From assembly GCA_022826755.1 (NCBI GenBank), contig JAJDUG010000009.1:1-64000 (forward strand): DNA of 64,000 nucleotides, written 5' to 3'. The notes below the pieces were generated by a model. The model did not search any database. It was not told the DNA's origin and was given only the letters and a program-made list of their open reading frames with translations. This stretch comes from Acidobacteriota bacterium. Its GTDB lineage: Bacteria > Acidobacteriota > Terriglobia > Versatilivoradales > Versatilivoraceae. Position numbers and translations under genes: made by a program. Of the stretch, positions 50,674-60,302 are shown one piece after another (positions within the stretch are counted from its first letter, which is position 1; every line of letters begins with the position of its first letter).

Positions 50674-51537
50674 TTGGAACCCATTCCCATCGGAATCATT
50701 GGTGGCAGCGGTCTCTACGGCATGGAAGGCCTGGAGGAGGTGGAGGAAGTCTCGGTCGAGACGCCCTTCGGTCCGCCTTCGGACCGGCTGGCCGTCGGAC
50801 GGTTGAGTGGGAAACGGGTTGCCTTTCTGGCCAGGCATGGGCGGGGACATCGCATCCTGCCTACGGAACTCAACTTTCGGGCCAACATCTACGCCATGAA
50901 AGTCCTGGGAGTGGAGACGCTGATCTCCGCCAGCGCCGTGGGATCCCTCAAGGAGGAGCATCGCCCGCTGGACATTGTCATTCCGGATCAATTCGTCGAT
51001 CGAACCCGGGGTCGCGTTTCGACCTTTTTCGGAGAGGGGCTGGTGGGCCACATCAGCTTTGCCCATCCGATTTGCCAGGACCTGAGCCAGGCACTGGAGG
51101 CGGCGGCGGTGGCCGTCGGGGTGAACGCAAAGCGGGGAGGCACCTACCTGTGCATGGAGGGGCCGGCCTTTTCGACCTTGGCCGAGTCCAATCTCTACCG
51201 GAGCTGGGGCATGGACGTGATCGGGATGACCAATCTGCAGGAAGCCAAGCTGGCCCGGGAAGCCGAGATCTGCTATGCGACTCTGGCCTTGGTGACCGAC
51301 TACGACTGCTGGCATCCCGAACACGATGCGGTGACGGTGGATCAGGTGATCGCCGTGCTGAATCAAAACAGCGAAAACGCCCAAAGGCTGATCCGTGAAG
51401 CCGTGGCCCGACTGGGGGAAATGCCGGCCTGCAAGTGCCGTTCGGCCCTGAGGTCGGCGCTGCTGACGGATCGCAGCCTCATCCCCGCCGCCACCCGCAA
51501 AAAGCTGCGCCCCCTGATCGGCAAGTACCTTGGCTGA
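50674..51537 (+). CDS. mtnP: S-methyl-5'-thioadenosine phosphorylase
   Basis: 287 residues from a TTG at 50674 with AAGGAGGG 7 bases upstream. Phosphorolyses methylthioadenosine to adenine and 5-methylthioribose-1-phosphate, the first step of methionine salvage. Landmarks: [38 protein letters not shown], and [25 protein letters not shown]. The later [17 protein letters not shown] also fits MTAP. The stop lies in the first unit of a heptamer array at 51535. A PfkB-family kinase gene follows. Confidence 0.93.
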   Translation: MEPIPIGIIGGSGLYGMEGLEEVEEVSVETPFGPPSDRLAVGRLSGKRVAFLARHGRGHRILPTELNFRANIYAMKVLGVETLISASAVGSLKEEHRPLDIVIPDQFVDRTRGRVSTFFGEGLVGHISFAHPICQDLSQALEAAAVAVGVNAKRGGTYLCMEGPAFSTLAESNLYRSWGMDVIGMTNLQEAKLAREAEICYATLALVTDYDCWHPEHDAVTVDQVIAVLNQNSENAQRLIREAVARLGEMPACKCRSALRSALLTDRSLIPAATRKKLRPLIGKYLG

Positions 51538-51563
51538 CCACTGATCACTGACCACTGATCACT
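51535..51563 (+). repeat. Heptamer array (TGACCAC/TGATCAC)
   Basis: Four heptamers TGACCAC, TGATCAC, TGACCAC, TGATCAC. The first three bases of the first unit are the stop codon of mtnP. The array is followed by a 33 bp spacer, containing an AAGGAGAA ribosome binding site, before the kinase gene. Confidence 0.85.
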
Positions 51564-51596
51564 CAAATCCCTTTCCCTAAGGAGAACCATCCGATT

Positions 51597-52514
51597 ATGT
51601 CCATCCTCGTTGTGGGCTCAGTGGCTTTCGATTCCGTTCAAACCCCTTTCGGCAAGGCCGAGGAGGTCCTGGGAGGCTCCGCCTCCTATTTCTCCCTGGC
51701 GGCCAGCTTTTTTTCTCCGGTTTGCCTGGTTGCCGTAGTGGGGGAGGATTTCCCGGAAGAGCACCTGCAGCTTTTCAGGGATTTCTCCATAGACACCCGG
51801 GGACTGCAACAATCCCCGGGCCAGACCTTCCGTTGGAAGGGAGAGTACGGCTACGCCCTCAACGAAGCCAGGACCCTGGATACCCGGCTCAATGTGTTCG
51901 AAACCTTCAGTCCACGCATTCCCGACCCTTACCGGAAGTCGGATTGCGTTTTTTTGGGCAACATCGATCCGGTGCTGCAGGCGGGAGTGCTCTCCCAGGT
52001 GGAGCGGCCCCGATTCGTGGCCTGCGATACCATGAACTACTGGATCGAGTCCAAGCCCGACCAGCTTCGCGAGACCCTTGGGCGGGTGGATATTCTGATC
52101 ATCAACGACGCCGAAGTCCGGATGCTCACCGGTGAGCACAATCTGACCAGGGCGGCCCGACGCATTGCCGAGTGGGGGCCCGGAACGCTGGTCGTCAAGA
52201 AGGGGGAATATGGAGTGGCGATGTACCACGGCGGATCCATTTTCGGTGCTCCGGCTTTCCCGCTGGAGGACGTCTTCGACCCCACCGGGGCCGGAGACAG
52301 TTTTGCCGGAGGCTTGGTGGGTTACCTGGCCCGGTCCAGGACGCTCAATGACGAATCCCTTCGCCAGGCGGTCATCTACGGTTCGGTAATGGCCTCCTTC
52401 AACGTGGAAGACTTCAGCCTGAACCGGCTACGGACCTTGAAGACGTCCGACATTCGCCGCCGCTTCCTTCAATTCAAGGAACTCACCCACTTCGAAGCCG
52501 GAACATCCCTTTAG
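51597..52514 (+). CDS. PfkB-family carbohydrate or nucleoside kinase
   Basis: 305 residues. Opening MSILVVGSVAFDSVQTPFGKAEEVLGGSASYFSLAASFF has the ribokinase-type GG; DPTGAGDSFAGGLVG near residue 223 is the second PfkB signature with catalytic aspartate. AAGGAGAA precedes the ATG. The substrate (sugar, adenosine or other) is not determined; proximity to mtnP may point to a salvage role, but a 5-methylthioribose kinase would belong to another family. It is followed by dapF after 12 bp, so co-transcription is likely. Confidence 0.87.
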   Translation: MSILVVGSVAFDSVQTPFGKAEEVLGGSASYFSLAASFFSPVCLVAVVGEDFPEEHLQLFRDFSIDTRGLQQSPGQTFRWKGEYGYALNEARTLDTRLNVFETFSPRIPDPYRKSDCVFLGNIDPVLQAGVLSQVERPRFVACDTMNYWIESKPDQLRETLGRVDILIINDAEVRMLTGEHNLTRAARRIAEWGPGTLVVKKGEYGVAMYHGGSIFGAPAFPLEDVFDPTGAGDSFAGGLVGYLARSRTLNDESLRQAVIYGSVMASFNVEDFSLNRLRTLKTSDIRRRFLQFKELTHFEAGTSL

Positions 52515-52526
52515 GTCGCAACTCTG

Positions 52527-53381
52527 ATGCAATTTGCCAAAGCAGAGGCCCTGGGCAACGATTTCGTGATCGTCGATGCCGGGCAACTGGCAGAGAAGGA
52601 TGCCTCCCGGGTCGCCCGGCAGGTCTGCCGGCGCTCCCTCGACCTGGGAGCGGACGGCCTGATCCTGTTTCGGCAGACGGAGGTCTCCGGACAGCCGCGC
52701 TTTTCCATGCGGGTCTTCAATGCGGACGGGTCTGAAGCGGAGATCTCCGGCAACGGCCTGCGCTGCCTGGCGGCGCTGTTGGTTCGGCAGGGGCAGGCAA
52801 CCTGTGGGAGGCTGGCTATCCAAACTCGTGCAGGCGCCAAGCGGCTGAGGCTGACCGACTCCAAGCCACCCGGATACTGCTTCAATCTGCTGATGGGAGA
52901 GCCTGTTCTGGATCCGGCGGCCATCGACTTTCGACCCGATCCGCCCGGCGCCTCCCTGGCAGGGTATCCGCTGGTCGTGGAGGACCGCATCTACCCGGTA
53001 ACGGTCACATCCATGGGCAACCCGCACTGCTCATTGATCGTGGAAGACCTGGAGAAAACCGATTGGGAAGGATTGGGGCGCCTGATTGAAGTCCACCCGT
53101 GCTTTCCACGGCGAACCAACGTGGAGTTCGTGCAGGTTCTGGACCGAAGCAACCTGGCCGTGCGCTTCTGGGAGCGGGGAGTAGGGAAGACCCTGGCCTC
53201 GGGCACGGGAGGCTGTGCCGCCGCCGTCGCCGCCTGCCTGAACGGGAGCTCCCATCGGGCCGTTCAGGTCCACACCCCGGGAGGGATCCTGCGGATACAC
53301 TGGCAGGAGGACAACCAGTTGTCGCTCACCGGACCCGCCCGGATCGTGTGCCAGGGTCAATACTACCCCGTGGAAGACTGA
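52527..53381 (+). CDS. dapF: Diaminopimelate epimerase
   Basis: 284 residues. Interconverts LL- and meso-diaminopimelate, supplying lysine and peptidoglycan precursor. The two catalytic cysteines are in SGNGLRCLAALL (about residue 76) and SGTGGCAAAVAAC (about residue 232). FAKAEALGNDFVIVDA, the N-terminal motif, and FNADGSEAEISGNG are conserved. Length is normal. It is 12 bp after the PfkB kinase gene and 47 bp before yjbQ, so a small operon is plausible. Confidence 0.93.
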   Translation: MQFAKAEALGNDFVIVDAGQLAEKDASRVARQVCRRSLDLGADGLILFRQTEVSGQPRFSMRVFNADGSEAEISGNGLRCLAALLVRQGQATCGRLAIQTRAGAKRLRLTDSKPPGYCFNLLMGEPVLDPAAIDFRPDPPGASLAGYPLVVEDRIYPVTVTSMGNPHCSLIVEDLEKTDWEGLGRLIEVHPCFPRRTNVEFVQVLDRSNLAVRFWERGVGKTLASGTGGCAAAVAACLNGSSHRAVQVHTPGGILRIHWQEDNQLSLTGPARIVCQGQYYPVED

Positions 53382-53428
53382 CTTCCTTCATGGGGACAGG
53401 GAAACGGGCCGCTCAAGGAGGAGAAACC

Positions 53429-53848
53429 GTGCCGGTCGAAAGCCGAACCATCCGCTTGTCCACCCGAGGATTCTGCGACGTGGTGGACATCACCTCTGAA
53501 ATCGAATCCGCCCTGGCCGGCCAATCGCTCTCGGCCGGCGTGATCACCCTGTTTGTTCCCGGCTCCACCGCGGGCCTGACCACCCTGGAATACGAGCCGG
53601 GGTGTATCCAGGACCTGCAGGACGCGCTTGAACGCCTGTTGCCCCAGGAAGCCCACTATGCGCACAACGCCCGCTGGGGAGACGGCAACGGCTTTTCCCA
53701 CATCCGGGCGGCGCTGCTGGGTCCATCGCTGCAGGTGCCGTTCGCCGGCAGGGAATTGATGCTCGGCACCTGGCAGCAGGTAGTGCTGGTCGACTTCGAC
53801 AATCGACCCCGTCAGCGGAAAGTCCTGCTGCAGTTCATCGGAGAATAG
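53429..53848 (+). CDS. YjbQ/UPF0047 family protein (secondary thiamine-phosphate synthase-like)
   Basis: 139 residues from the GTG at 53429, which has AAGGAGGAG 6 bases upstream; an ATG at 53390 in frame lacks such a site. Family features: GVITLFVPGSTAGLTTLEYEPG, HNARWGDGNGFSHIRAALLG with the metal-binding histidines, and GTWQQVVLVDFDNRPRQRKV. Family members show weak thiamine-phosphate synthase activity in bacteria; the real physiological role is unsettled. It follows dapF. The 268 bp beyond it (53849-54116) hold no gene but an AT-rich stretch at 53953-53975. Confidence 0.85.
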   Translation: MPVESRTIRLSTRGFCDVVDITSEIESALAGQSLSAGVITLFVPGSTAGLTTLEYEPGCIQDLQDALERLLPQEAHYAHNARWGDGNGFSHIRAALLGPSLQVPFAGRELMLGTWQQVVLVDFDNRPRQRKVLLQFIGE

Positions 53849-53952
53849 GGCCTGGCTGAAACAGGGTGTTCCTGGCAGGCGTGGCTTTGAAAAGGTCGTG
53901 TGGTCTCGGATCCCGGTTTTCGGGTCGCCGCCTACGCGGCTGAAATCATTAA

Positions 53953-53975
53953 GTTGTAACACAATATATATAAAA
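53953..53975. repeat. AT-rich stretch, imperfect inverted partner of 60228-60249
   Basis: Reads gttgtaacac, then aatatatataaaa. Its reverse complement matches 60228-60249 (TTTATATAAATAG then ggtaacaac) at 18 of 22 positions. The two stretches flank the 1970-residue protein gene. AT-rich composition makes part of the match easy by chance. Confidence 0.4.
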
Positions 53976-54116
53976 GACTTAAGGTAGTTGGGATGTAGCG
54001 AGTTCAGGGGACGGCCAGCCGGTTGGTTGCCAGCCATTTTCTTTGCGGACGGATTGCCGTTGATTGTTCCGGAAGGATTCGGCCACTTCCGGTGCGGGCG
54101 CGTGCCGGGAGAGTCT

Positions 54117-57100
54117 CTACTCTCGTGCCGGCAGGTAGGCTCCGTCCCCGCTCCGCTGCCCGGGAGAGGCTCCGTCATTGATCACACCGTATGCCCAGAA
54201 GGGATTGTTGCCGGAGAGTTGCTTGATTCCGACGTATCCTTGCTCGATTGACTGGCCATACTGGGCGAGAATACTGTTAAACTGAAGCCAATTTCGGGCC
54301 TTGAGAGTGATTCCACTGACGTAGTTGACCAGGTAACCGGTCTCCCCATCGTAGATATCGAGTTGGAAGACGCTGTCGCTGTCGTCGACTTCTCCGGTGT
54401 TGACCAGAGCCAGGTTGCTCCGGTTTTCTTCATTCTGCTGCAGGGCATAGACCCAGGCCCTTTCGGTGAAGGCCGCCCCCCGGGGCACCGCATTGTAGAA
54501 GACGCTGTACTGCCCGCCTCCTCCGGAAGTTCCCGTTCGGGCACCGATCACGACTCCGTCCAAGTCTCCGCCGACTGCCGTTGCAAACAGAGCCCCCGCC
54601 AGACCAAGGCTAGCCGGACCGATGCCCGGAATCTCCAGCTGGCGGGCATACGCGATGACATTGGGAATGATTTGCTGCTCCCCAGCTTCAATCGTGAGAG
54701 GAAGAGTGGCAGTGCCATCAGGCGCCTGAACGCCATCCGCCACCAGACTCAGGCGCAGCCTCTTGGGCTCGCTGGAGAAGTTCGTCACCGTCAGTTCGCT
54801 GGCAAAAGGTCCCCTTTCCAAAACCACCGGCAGGGTTTGCCCTCGGGAACCCTGCAGCGATCGCTCGCTGACGGGAAAGACAAAGGAACCGTCCGAGTTG
54901 GCTTGATCGTTGATGACCCCGTAGGCGTAGAAGGGAGCCGCTCCATTGACCTTTTCCACCTTGACATAGCCGTTGGCGATTCGGCCCAGCACACCCGAAT
55001 ACTGGTGAAATCCTCCCGGTTTCAGCGTGACATCGCTGAGGATGCGTGCGTCTGAATCATTCGCCTCTCCGGAAAATACCGTGGTTCTCACGGTAATGGG
55101 TCCCTCCGCCAAGGCTCCCATGTTCTGGAAGGCGACATTCGAGCGATCCTGCCGGTTCTGGCGCAAGCCGCAAAGATAGACCGCCTGCTGGAATCCTTCA
55201 CCGCCCGGAATGCCCGGGTAGGTCAGACCGGTGCGACCTTCCGGAACGACCGTCGTCGTCCGCACCACGACACCCACCTTGGAGGAACCTGACACTTCCA
55301 CCCGCAGCGTCCCGATGAAATTGCCGGTCTCGGGAATGGGAACACCCAGCTTCCGGAGGTGCTCGATGGCGTCGGGAACGATCTGCTGATGACCGGGTGG
55401 AAGCACCTCCGACGCCTTGCCGCTTCCCCCACCGTCTTTGGCCGTATAGGTGTAGTTGAGCTCGGCCTTCACAAAACCCCGGTTGGTCAGTGTCATCTCC
55501 GAAATGAAGAAGGCGCCGTTGAGTCCGCCTGACCTCAGAATGACGGGGACGAAGCGGAATCCCAACGATAATTGGAATTTCCCGCTGCCGCTGCGCCCAC
55601 CGCTACACGCATGGCTGGATGAACCGGAGCCGGCGGAAGTGAACATCAGTTCGATAGTGCAGGACTCCCCGTCATCGTATTCCAAAGTCAGAGTGCCCGT
55701 CTGCGATCCCGTGCGTTGATATTCAAAGTCCCCGAAGCGGGACGTCGTCCCCACGGCCTCGGCTGTTTGACCGTCGGTCCGGACCGGTGTCGTGCTTTGT
55801 CGGACTGGTCCGGTTTCCTCGAAGCGGTTGCCTTCTTGGAAGATCAAGGTGACATCGTCGGAACTTTCATCTGGGAGCGTCCCGTTCAAGGTTAAGCGCT
55901 CCCCGACCAGGTCGGTAGAAGTGAAATCCGAGAAATCGTCCGGATCGTTAGCGGAGTCGGAAATCGTCACCGTGTGCGCGATACCCTCGGTCGTCAGTTT
56001 GAGCAGATCATGGGGGCGCAGTTGGGCTGCGTCTTGACCTGTGCCGTCAGAACGCCGGAGACCGATCTCTGCATAGACAGCCAAAGTGAGCACCACGGTT
56101 TCATCTTGGCTGCCGTTGTTCTCCAGGATGGTCAGGGTGATTTCCTTGCTCGTCTCTCCGGCAAGGAACAACAGCCCGGTGTCGGGAGCCGGGGACAGAT
56201 TTCCGAAATCGTCGGGGGTGGCGCTCCCACCCACGCTGTAGGGGACCCGCACTGCTACCGGTGCCGCCCGGCTCAAGGTCACCGGCACCTTCACTGTGAT
56301 GCCTCGAGCTGCATTCTGTCTCCCTGAAGCGAAGGCGAGGACAGGCTGAAGGAGGGAGGTGAGCTCGACTTTGGCCAGAGTGTCGAGGACATCGTCGAAG
56401 ATACCCGCCGGCAATTCATTCAGGGAGTGGGTGAACAAGTTCAGATCGACCAATGAGTCGAGCCCGTCGAAGATCCGCCTGGGCAGGGAAATCAGGGGGT
56501 TGTCTTGCAAGTTGATCTCTCTCAGCGACCCCAATCCACCGAAGACGCCCGCGGGTAGCGTCGTCAGTTGGTTATGAGAAATGTACAGTTCTTCCAGGGA
56601 ACCCAGTCCGCGGAAGATTTCCTCGGGCAGCGATTTCAGGTCGTTTAAATCCAGCCACAGCCTGAAAAGGTTACTGAGCCCGCCGAACAAAGTCTCGGGC
56701 AGGGTGTTCAGGGAGTTTCTCTCCAGATGCAGAACCTGAAGGCTGCTCATCCCGCTAAAGATCCTGGAGGGCAGGGATTTCAGGGCGTTGGCGTCCAAAT
56801 GCAGGACATAAAGCGACTCGAGACCATTAAAAGCCCCTTCGGGTAGAGTCTTCAGACGGCTGTGATTCAATGAAAGTGTTCGCAATGAATCGAGCCCTTC
56901 GAAGATATTCCGCGGCAAGGTTTCGAGGGCGTTACCATTCAGCCACAGAGTTTCCAGCGAGGGGAGCCCGTCGAAGACGCCTACATCCAACGTCTGGATG
57001 GCGTTGAACGACAAATCGAGTCTGGTCAGAGCCCTCAGCCCACGAAAGATGCCCGTGGGTAAGGTCCCCAACAGGTTTTCTTGCAGGCTCAGTTCTTTCA

Positions 57101-60029
57101 GGGCGCTGAGTCCGCGAAAGTCGTTGGCCTGAAGCGTGCTGATCTGGCGCCTCGACAAGGCCAGCGAGTTCAGGCGGGTCAGTTGGGCCGCAGTAACGTC
57201 TTCGCAGGAGGACGCCTCGCGGATGGCCCCAACCAGCGCGTCCCGCACCTGGGGCGTGCGCCCGCAGACTCCCTGCCCTTCTCCGGAGCCGGAAATCGTA
57301 ACGATGTGCTCGATGAGTTTGAAGTCAAGGTCGACCAGCTCGCCCGAAGACAGGGGTGAGTCCGCGCCCGTCCCGTCGGATCGGCGCAACCGGATCTCGG
57401 AATATTCGCCTAGACGCAGCACTACGGTCTCGTCCGGACCGTCCTCGTCCTCCACTATAGTGAAGGCAATCTCCTTTCTCGTTTCTCCGGCCAGGAACAA
57501 CAGACCGAATCCCGGAGAAGGTGACAGGTCCTCGTAGTCTTCGGGAGAGGCGCTCCCTCCCAGGCTGAAGGGCACCCGCACCGATACCGGCAAGGCACGA
57601 CTCAAGGTTACCGGGACCATCACGGATGTCCCTTCCGCCACCGTCTGTTCGACTGAAGCGAAGACAATTGTCGCCTCCAGGTCAAAGTGCACATCCAGTC
57701 TATTCAGCGTGTCGAGTACGTCGTCGAAAATTCCTTTGGGCAATTCGTCCAGGGGATTTCCAACCAACTCCAGCTCTTTCAGGGAACTGAGCCCATCGAA
57801 GACGCTGACTGGAAGCGAGCTCAGGGAGTTATAGTTCAGCTGCAGTACTTGAAGGGAGACAAGCCCATGGAAAACACTCGCGGGCAACGCCTCCAGAGAG
57901 CAGTTCTCCAACTGCAGGGTCTGTAGGGAGGCAAGCCCCCCGAAAACTGATCCGGGTAACGAGACCAGCGAACTATTGTGTCCCAGATAGAGGGCTTGCA
58001 GGGTGCGGAGTCCGCGGAAGAGATCCTGGTGTAGGCTGCTCAGCGACGTGCTGTCCAGGTACAGCTCTCTCAGGGAGTTGAGCCCTCTGAAGATGCCCAC
58101 CGGCAGACTGCTCAGGGAGGTGCGGCGTAACCGCAGATGTTGCAAGGAACTCAATCTTTGAAAAATGTTCGCGGGCAACGAGCTCAGGAAGGTAGCACTC
58201 AAGTCCAATTGTTGCAGGGAACTCAGCCCGTTGAAGAGGCCCTCGGGCAAGCTGCTCAGGGGATTGTTGTCCAACAACAACTGCCGCAGGGAACTCAGCC
58301 CACGGAAGTCGTCCGCTTCAAGTTGTCCGATGTCGGACTCTGAAAGAGTCAGGGTGGCCACTCCGGCCAGATGAGCTTCAGTGACCTCACTGCATACTGA
58401 CGCCCCGGCGATGGCTGACACCAACGCATCTCTCACCTGTTGGGTGCGATCACAAACTCCTTGTGCATCGTCGGTGTCAGAAATATTGACAGTGTGTGTG
58501 GCCGTGTCTTCAGGGCGGTTGACCAGGGCAGTAGGGTGCAAATTGGAGGGGAAGGGACCTGTGCCGTCGGATCTCAGTAACAGAGGATACCGATTCAGGG
58601 CCAGTACCGCCGTATCCGGTTGGCTGTCCAGGTCTTTGAAGGAAAAGACTATCTCCTTGACGGTTTCCCCGGCCAAGAACAACAGCCCGGTCTCTGGAGC
58701 GGGTTCAAGGTCCTGAAACTCTTCCCGCTCAGCCGTGCCACCCAGGGTATAGGACACGCTCACGGCCACCGGTACAGCACGGCTCAAGGACACCCCTACT
58801 CTCACGGTTGTCCCTTCTGTGACAGTTTGCTCGGTCGATGTAAATGCGAGCGTGGCTCTGAGATGGGAGTCCACCCGCAGCAGTGCGGAGCGACGGGAAA
58901 AGTCGTTTCTCAGCGTATCGAGCACATCGTCGAATATGCCGATGGGCAGTTCACTCATTCGGTTTCCCTGCAAATGCAATTCCTCAAGCGAGTCCAGCCC
59001 GTTGAAGATGTTCCGGGGCAATTCGGTCAGAGCGCTTCCACTTAAATTCAGGCTTAGCAGGGCACTCAGCCCACCAAAGATGCCCTCGGGCAAAGTGCCG
59101 AGGTTGTTCCTGCTCAAGATCAACACTCGAAGGGAACCAAGGCCACGAAAGAGTTCCTCAGGCAAGGGATCCTGCAGCCCCAGGGAATTACCATGCAGAT
59201 TCAGCGATTTTAGGGAGGTCAGACCACTGAAGTCTCCCTTTTGAAGCGTCATGATTTCGGCTCCCGCGAGCGACAGTTCTGCTACCCCTGCCAGATGTTC
59301 CGCGGTTACTTCTCCACAGGCCGATACGCCTGAAATGGCTGCCACGAGCGCACCTCTGACCTGCGGCGTCCGATCGCAGATGCCCTGAAGGATTCCCGAC
59401 CATTCCGCCCGGGTCTTGGCATCGACGGCGACACCGGCGGAGATTTCTCCGTCATGAATCTCCAGTTCCCAGTCCCCGCCCAACTCAATGTTTCCGGTCG
59501 GATCGTCGGAGGCCGCCACATCCGCTCCGGTCGTTCGGGCCAACTCGCGGACCGCCTCCCTCCCTCTCTGACCCTCACCGAATCGACAACCGTAGACGAG
59601 AAGGTCACCGGTCTCAACCAAGGCTCTCCCGACTGCAGCCAGCGCGTCCTCATGGTGGCCCCGCATGGACGTCGCATCGAGGAGGGCAGACCCCAACCGA
59701 AGCGCTCCAGGCTGGCCGTGGGCGATGAGGTGAATCACACCCACCTGCCGTTGGCCACGGAGCCATTCCTGCATCTGTTCCACACCATCCCGCTTCGGAT
59801 CGATCCGAACGATCATGGCCGCAGGATCAAGCCCTGCCAGCAGACCCGCCGAGTTCCGCACCGCGGCGTCAACAAAGGCAACCTGGCGTTGGTGTAGTGG
59901 GGGCGGCAGGCTAACCCGGCCGGTGCCTTTCCCGGACCCGAACGACGGCCACAACAAGCCAATCATCGCGAACAGAAGGAGAGCAGCGAATAGCCGACCA
60001 GGCCTAGGATTTTTCCGTTTCGGCGTCAT
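54117..60029 (-). CDS. Giant surface protein: DUF4347, leucine-rich repeats, Calx-beta-like
   Basis: 1970 residues, exported (hydrophobic segment 14-30). Residues 48-212 are a DUF4347 domain (AFVDAAVRNSAGLLAGLD, VIHLIAHGQPGALRLG). Three tandem modules follow: 214-520, 523-915 and 919-1358. Each opens with a CxRTxQVRxALV cap (CDRTPQVR, CDRTQQVR, CGRTPQVR), then leucine-rich repeats (about 6, 9 and 11 units of the L..L..N.L..LP..IF.GL type), an FDDVLDTL end-cap and a Calx-beta-like domain ending LRRSDGTG or similar. Residues about 1470-1970 are two tandem beta-rich domains, each with NRSN and YAYGVIND-type motifs. It is a probable adhesin or recognition protein; no anchor is seen. Confidence 0.85.
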   Translation of the reverse strand: MTPKRKNPRPGRLFAALLLFAMIGLLWPSFGSGKGTGRVSLPPPLHQRQVAFVDAAVRNSAGLLAGLDPAAMIVRIDPKRDGVEQMQEWLRGQRQVGVIHLIAHGQPGALRLGSALLDATSMRGHHEDALAAVGRALVETGDLLVYGCRFGEGQRGREAVRELARTTGADVAASDDPTGNIELGGDWELEIHDGEISAGVAVDAKTRAEWSGILQGICDRTPQVRGALVAAISGVSACGEVTAEHLAGVAELSLAGAEIMTLQKGDFSGLTSLKSLNLHGNSLGLQDPLPEELFRGLGSLRVLILSRNNLGTLPEGIFGGLSALLSLNLSGSALTELPRNIFNGLDSLEELHLQGNRMSELPIGIFDDVLDTLRNDFSRRSALLRVDSHLRATLAFTSTEQTVTEGTTVRVGVSLSRAVPVAVSVSYTLGGTAEREEFQDLEPAPETGLLFLAGETVKEIVFSFKDLDSQPDTAVLALNRYPLLLRSDGTGPFPSNLHPTALVNRPEDTATHTVNISDTDDAQGVCDRTQQVRDALVSAIAGASVCSEVTEAHLAGVATLTLSESDIGQLEADDFRGLSSLRQLLLDNNPLSSLPEGLFNGLSSLQQLDLSATFLSSLPANIFQRLSSLQHLRLRRTSLSSLPVGIFRGLNSLRELYLDSTSLSSLHQDLFRGLRTLQALYLGHNSSLVSLPGSVFGGLASLQTLQLENCSLEALPASVFHGLVSLQVLQLNYNSLSSLPVSVFDGLSSLKELELVGNPLDELPKGIFDDVLDTLNRLDVHFDLEATIVFASVEQTVAEGTSVMVPVTLSRALPVSVRVPFSLGGSASPEDYEDLSPSPGFGLLFLAGETRKEIAFTIVEDEDGPDETVVLRLGEYSEIRLRRSDGTGADSPLSSGELVDLDFKLIEHIVTISGSGEGQGVCGRTPQVRDALVGAIREASSCEDVTAAQLTRLNSLALSRRQISTLQANDFRGLSALKELSLQENLLGTLPTGIFRGLRALTRLDLSFNAIQTLDVGVFDGLPSLETLWLNGNALETLPRNIFEGLDSLRTLSLNHSRLKTLPEGAFNGLESLYVLHLDANALKSLPSRIFSGMSSLQVLHLERNSLNTLPETLFGGLSNLFRLWLDLNDLKSLPEEIFRGLGSLEELYISHNQLTTLPAGVFGGLGSLREINLQDNPLISLPRRIFDGLDSLVDLNLFTHSLNELPAGIFDDVLDTLAKVELTSLLQPVLAFASGRQNAARGITVKVPVTLSRAAPVAVRVPYSVGGSATPDDFGNLSPAPDTGLLFLAGETSKEITLTILENNGSQDETVVLTLAVYAEIGLRRSDGTGQDAAQLRPHDLLKLTTEGIAHTVTISDSANDPDDFSDFTSTDLVGERLTLNGTLPDESSDDVTLIFQEGNRFEETGPVRQSTTPVRTDGQTAEAVGTTSRFGDFEYQRTGSQTGTLTLEYDDGESCTIELMFTSAGSGSSSHACSGGRSGSGKFQLSLGFRFVPVILRSGGLNGAFFISEMTLTNRGFVKAELNYTYTAKDGGGSGKASEVLPPGHQQIVPDAIEHLRKLGVPIPETGNFIGTLRVEVSGSSKVGVVVRTTTVVPEGRTGLTYPGIPGGEGFQQAVYLCGLRQNRQDRSNVAFQNMGALAEGPITVRTTVFSGEANDSDARILSDVTLKPGGFHQYSGVLGRIANGYVKVEKVNGAAPFYAYGVINDQANSDGSFVFPVSERSLQGSRGQTLPVVLERGPFASELTVTNFSSEPKRLRLSLVADGVQAPDGTATLPLTIEAGEQQIIPNVIAYARQLEIPGIGPASLGLAGALFATAVGGDLDGVVIGARTGTSGGGGQYSVFYNAVPRGAAFTERAWVYALQQNEENRSNLALVNTGEVDDSDSVFQLDIYDGETGYLVNYVSGITLKARNWLQFNSILAQYGQSIEQGYVGIKQLSGNNPFWAYGVINDGASPGQRSGDGAYLPARE

Positions 60030-60227
60030 GACTTGTGAATGGGTGCGTGCGGGAAATTTCTCATGAGTGTCGTATCAGAAAGTGCCCGGCTCCGATTATT
60101 TGAGAGTGAAAACTCAGAGGCAGGTTCACACGGGCTAAATCCCTGCCAATTTCTTTAAGGCTTTCTTGCGTTTTTCACAAACAGATCGTTGAGAGCTTCA
60201 TCAAGGGGGGACTGTCCTGGCTAGGCG

Positions 60228-60249
60228 TTTATATAAATAGGGTAACAAC
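60228..60249. repeat. AT-rich stretch, imperfect inverted partner of 53953-53975
   Basis: TTTATATAAATAGGGTAAC then aac, in the 273 bp upstream of the giant gene. It could instead be part of that gene's promoter region; the 60030-60227 part is also AT-rich compared with the rest of the window but shows no other feature. Confidence 0.35.
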
Positions 60250-60302
60250 GCGCGGAAGTCGATCCGGTACTCCATGGCCACGGGCTCACCACTCTCCATC
60301 CT

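Noticed and set aside
53881-53935. Hairpin CCCG-GTTTT-CGGG as a rho-independent terminator after yjbQ
   Set aside because: The stem is only four to five pairs and no run of T follows, so termination cannot be claimed.
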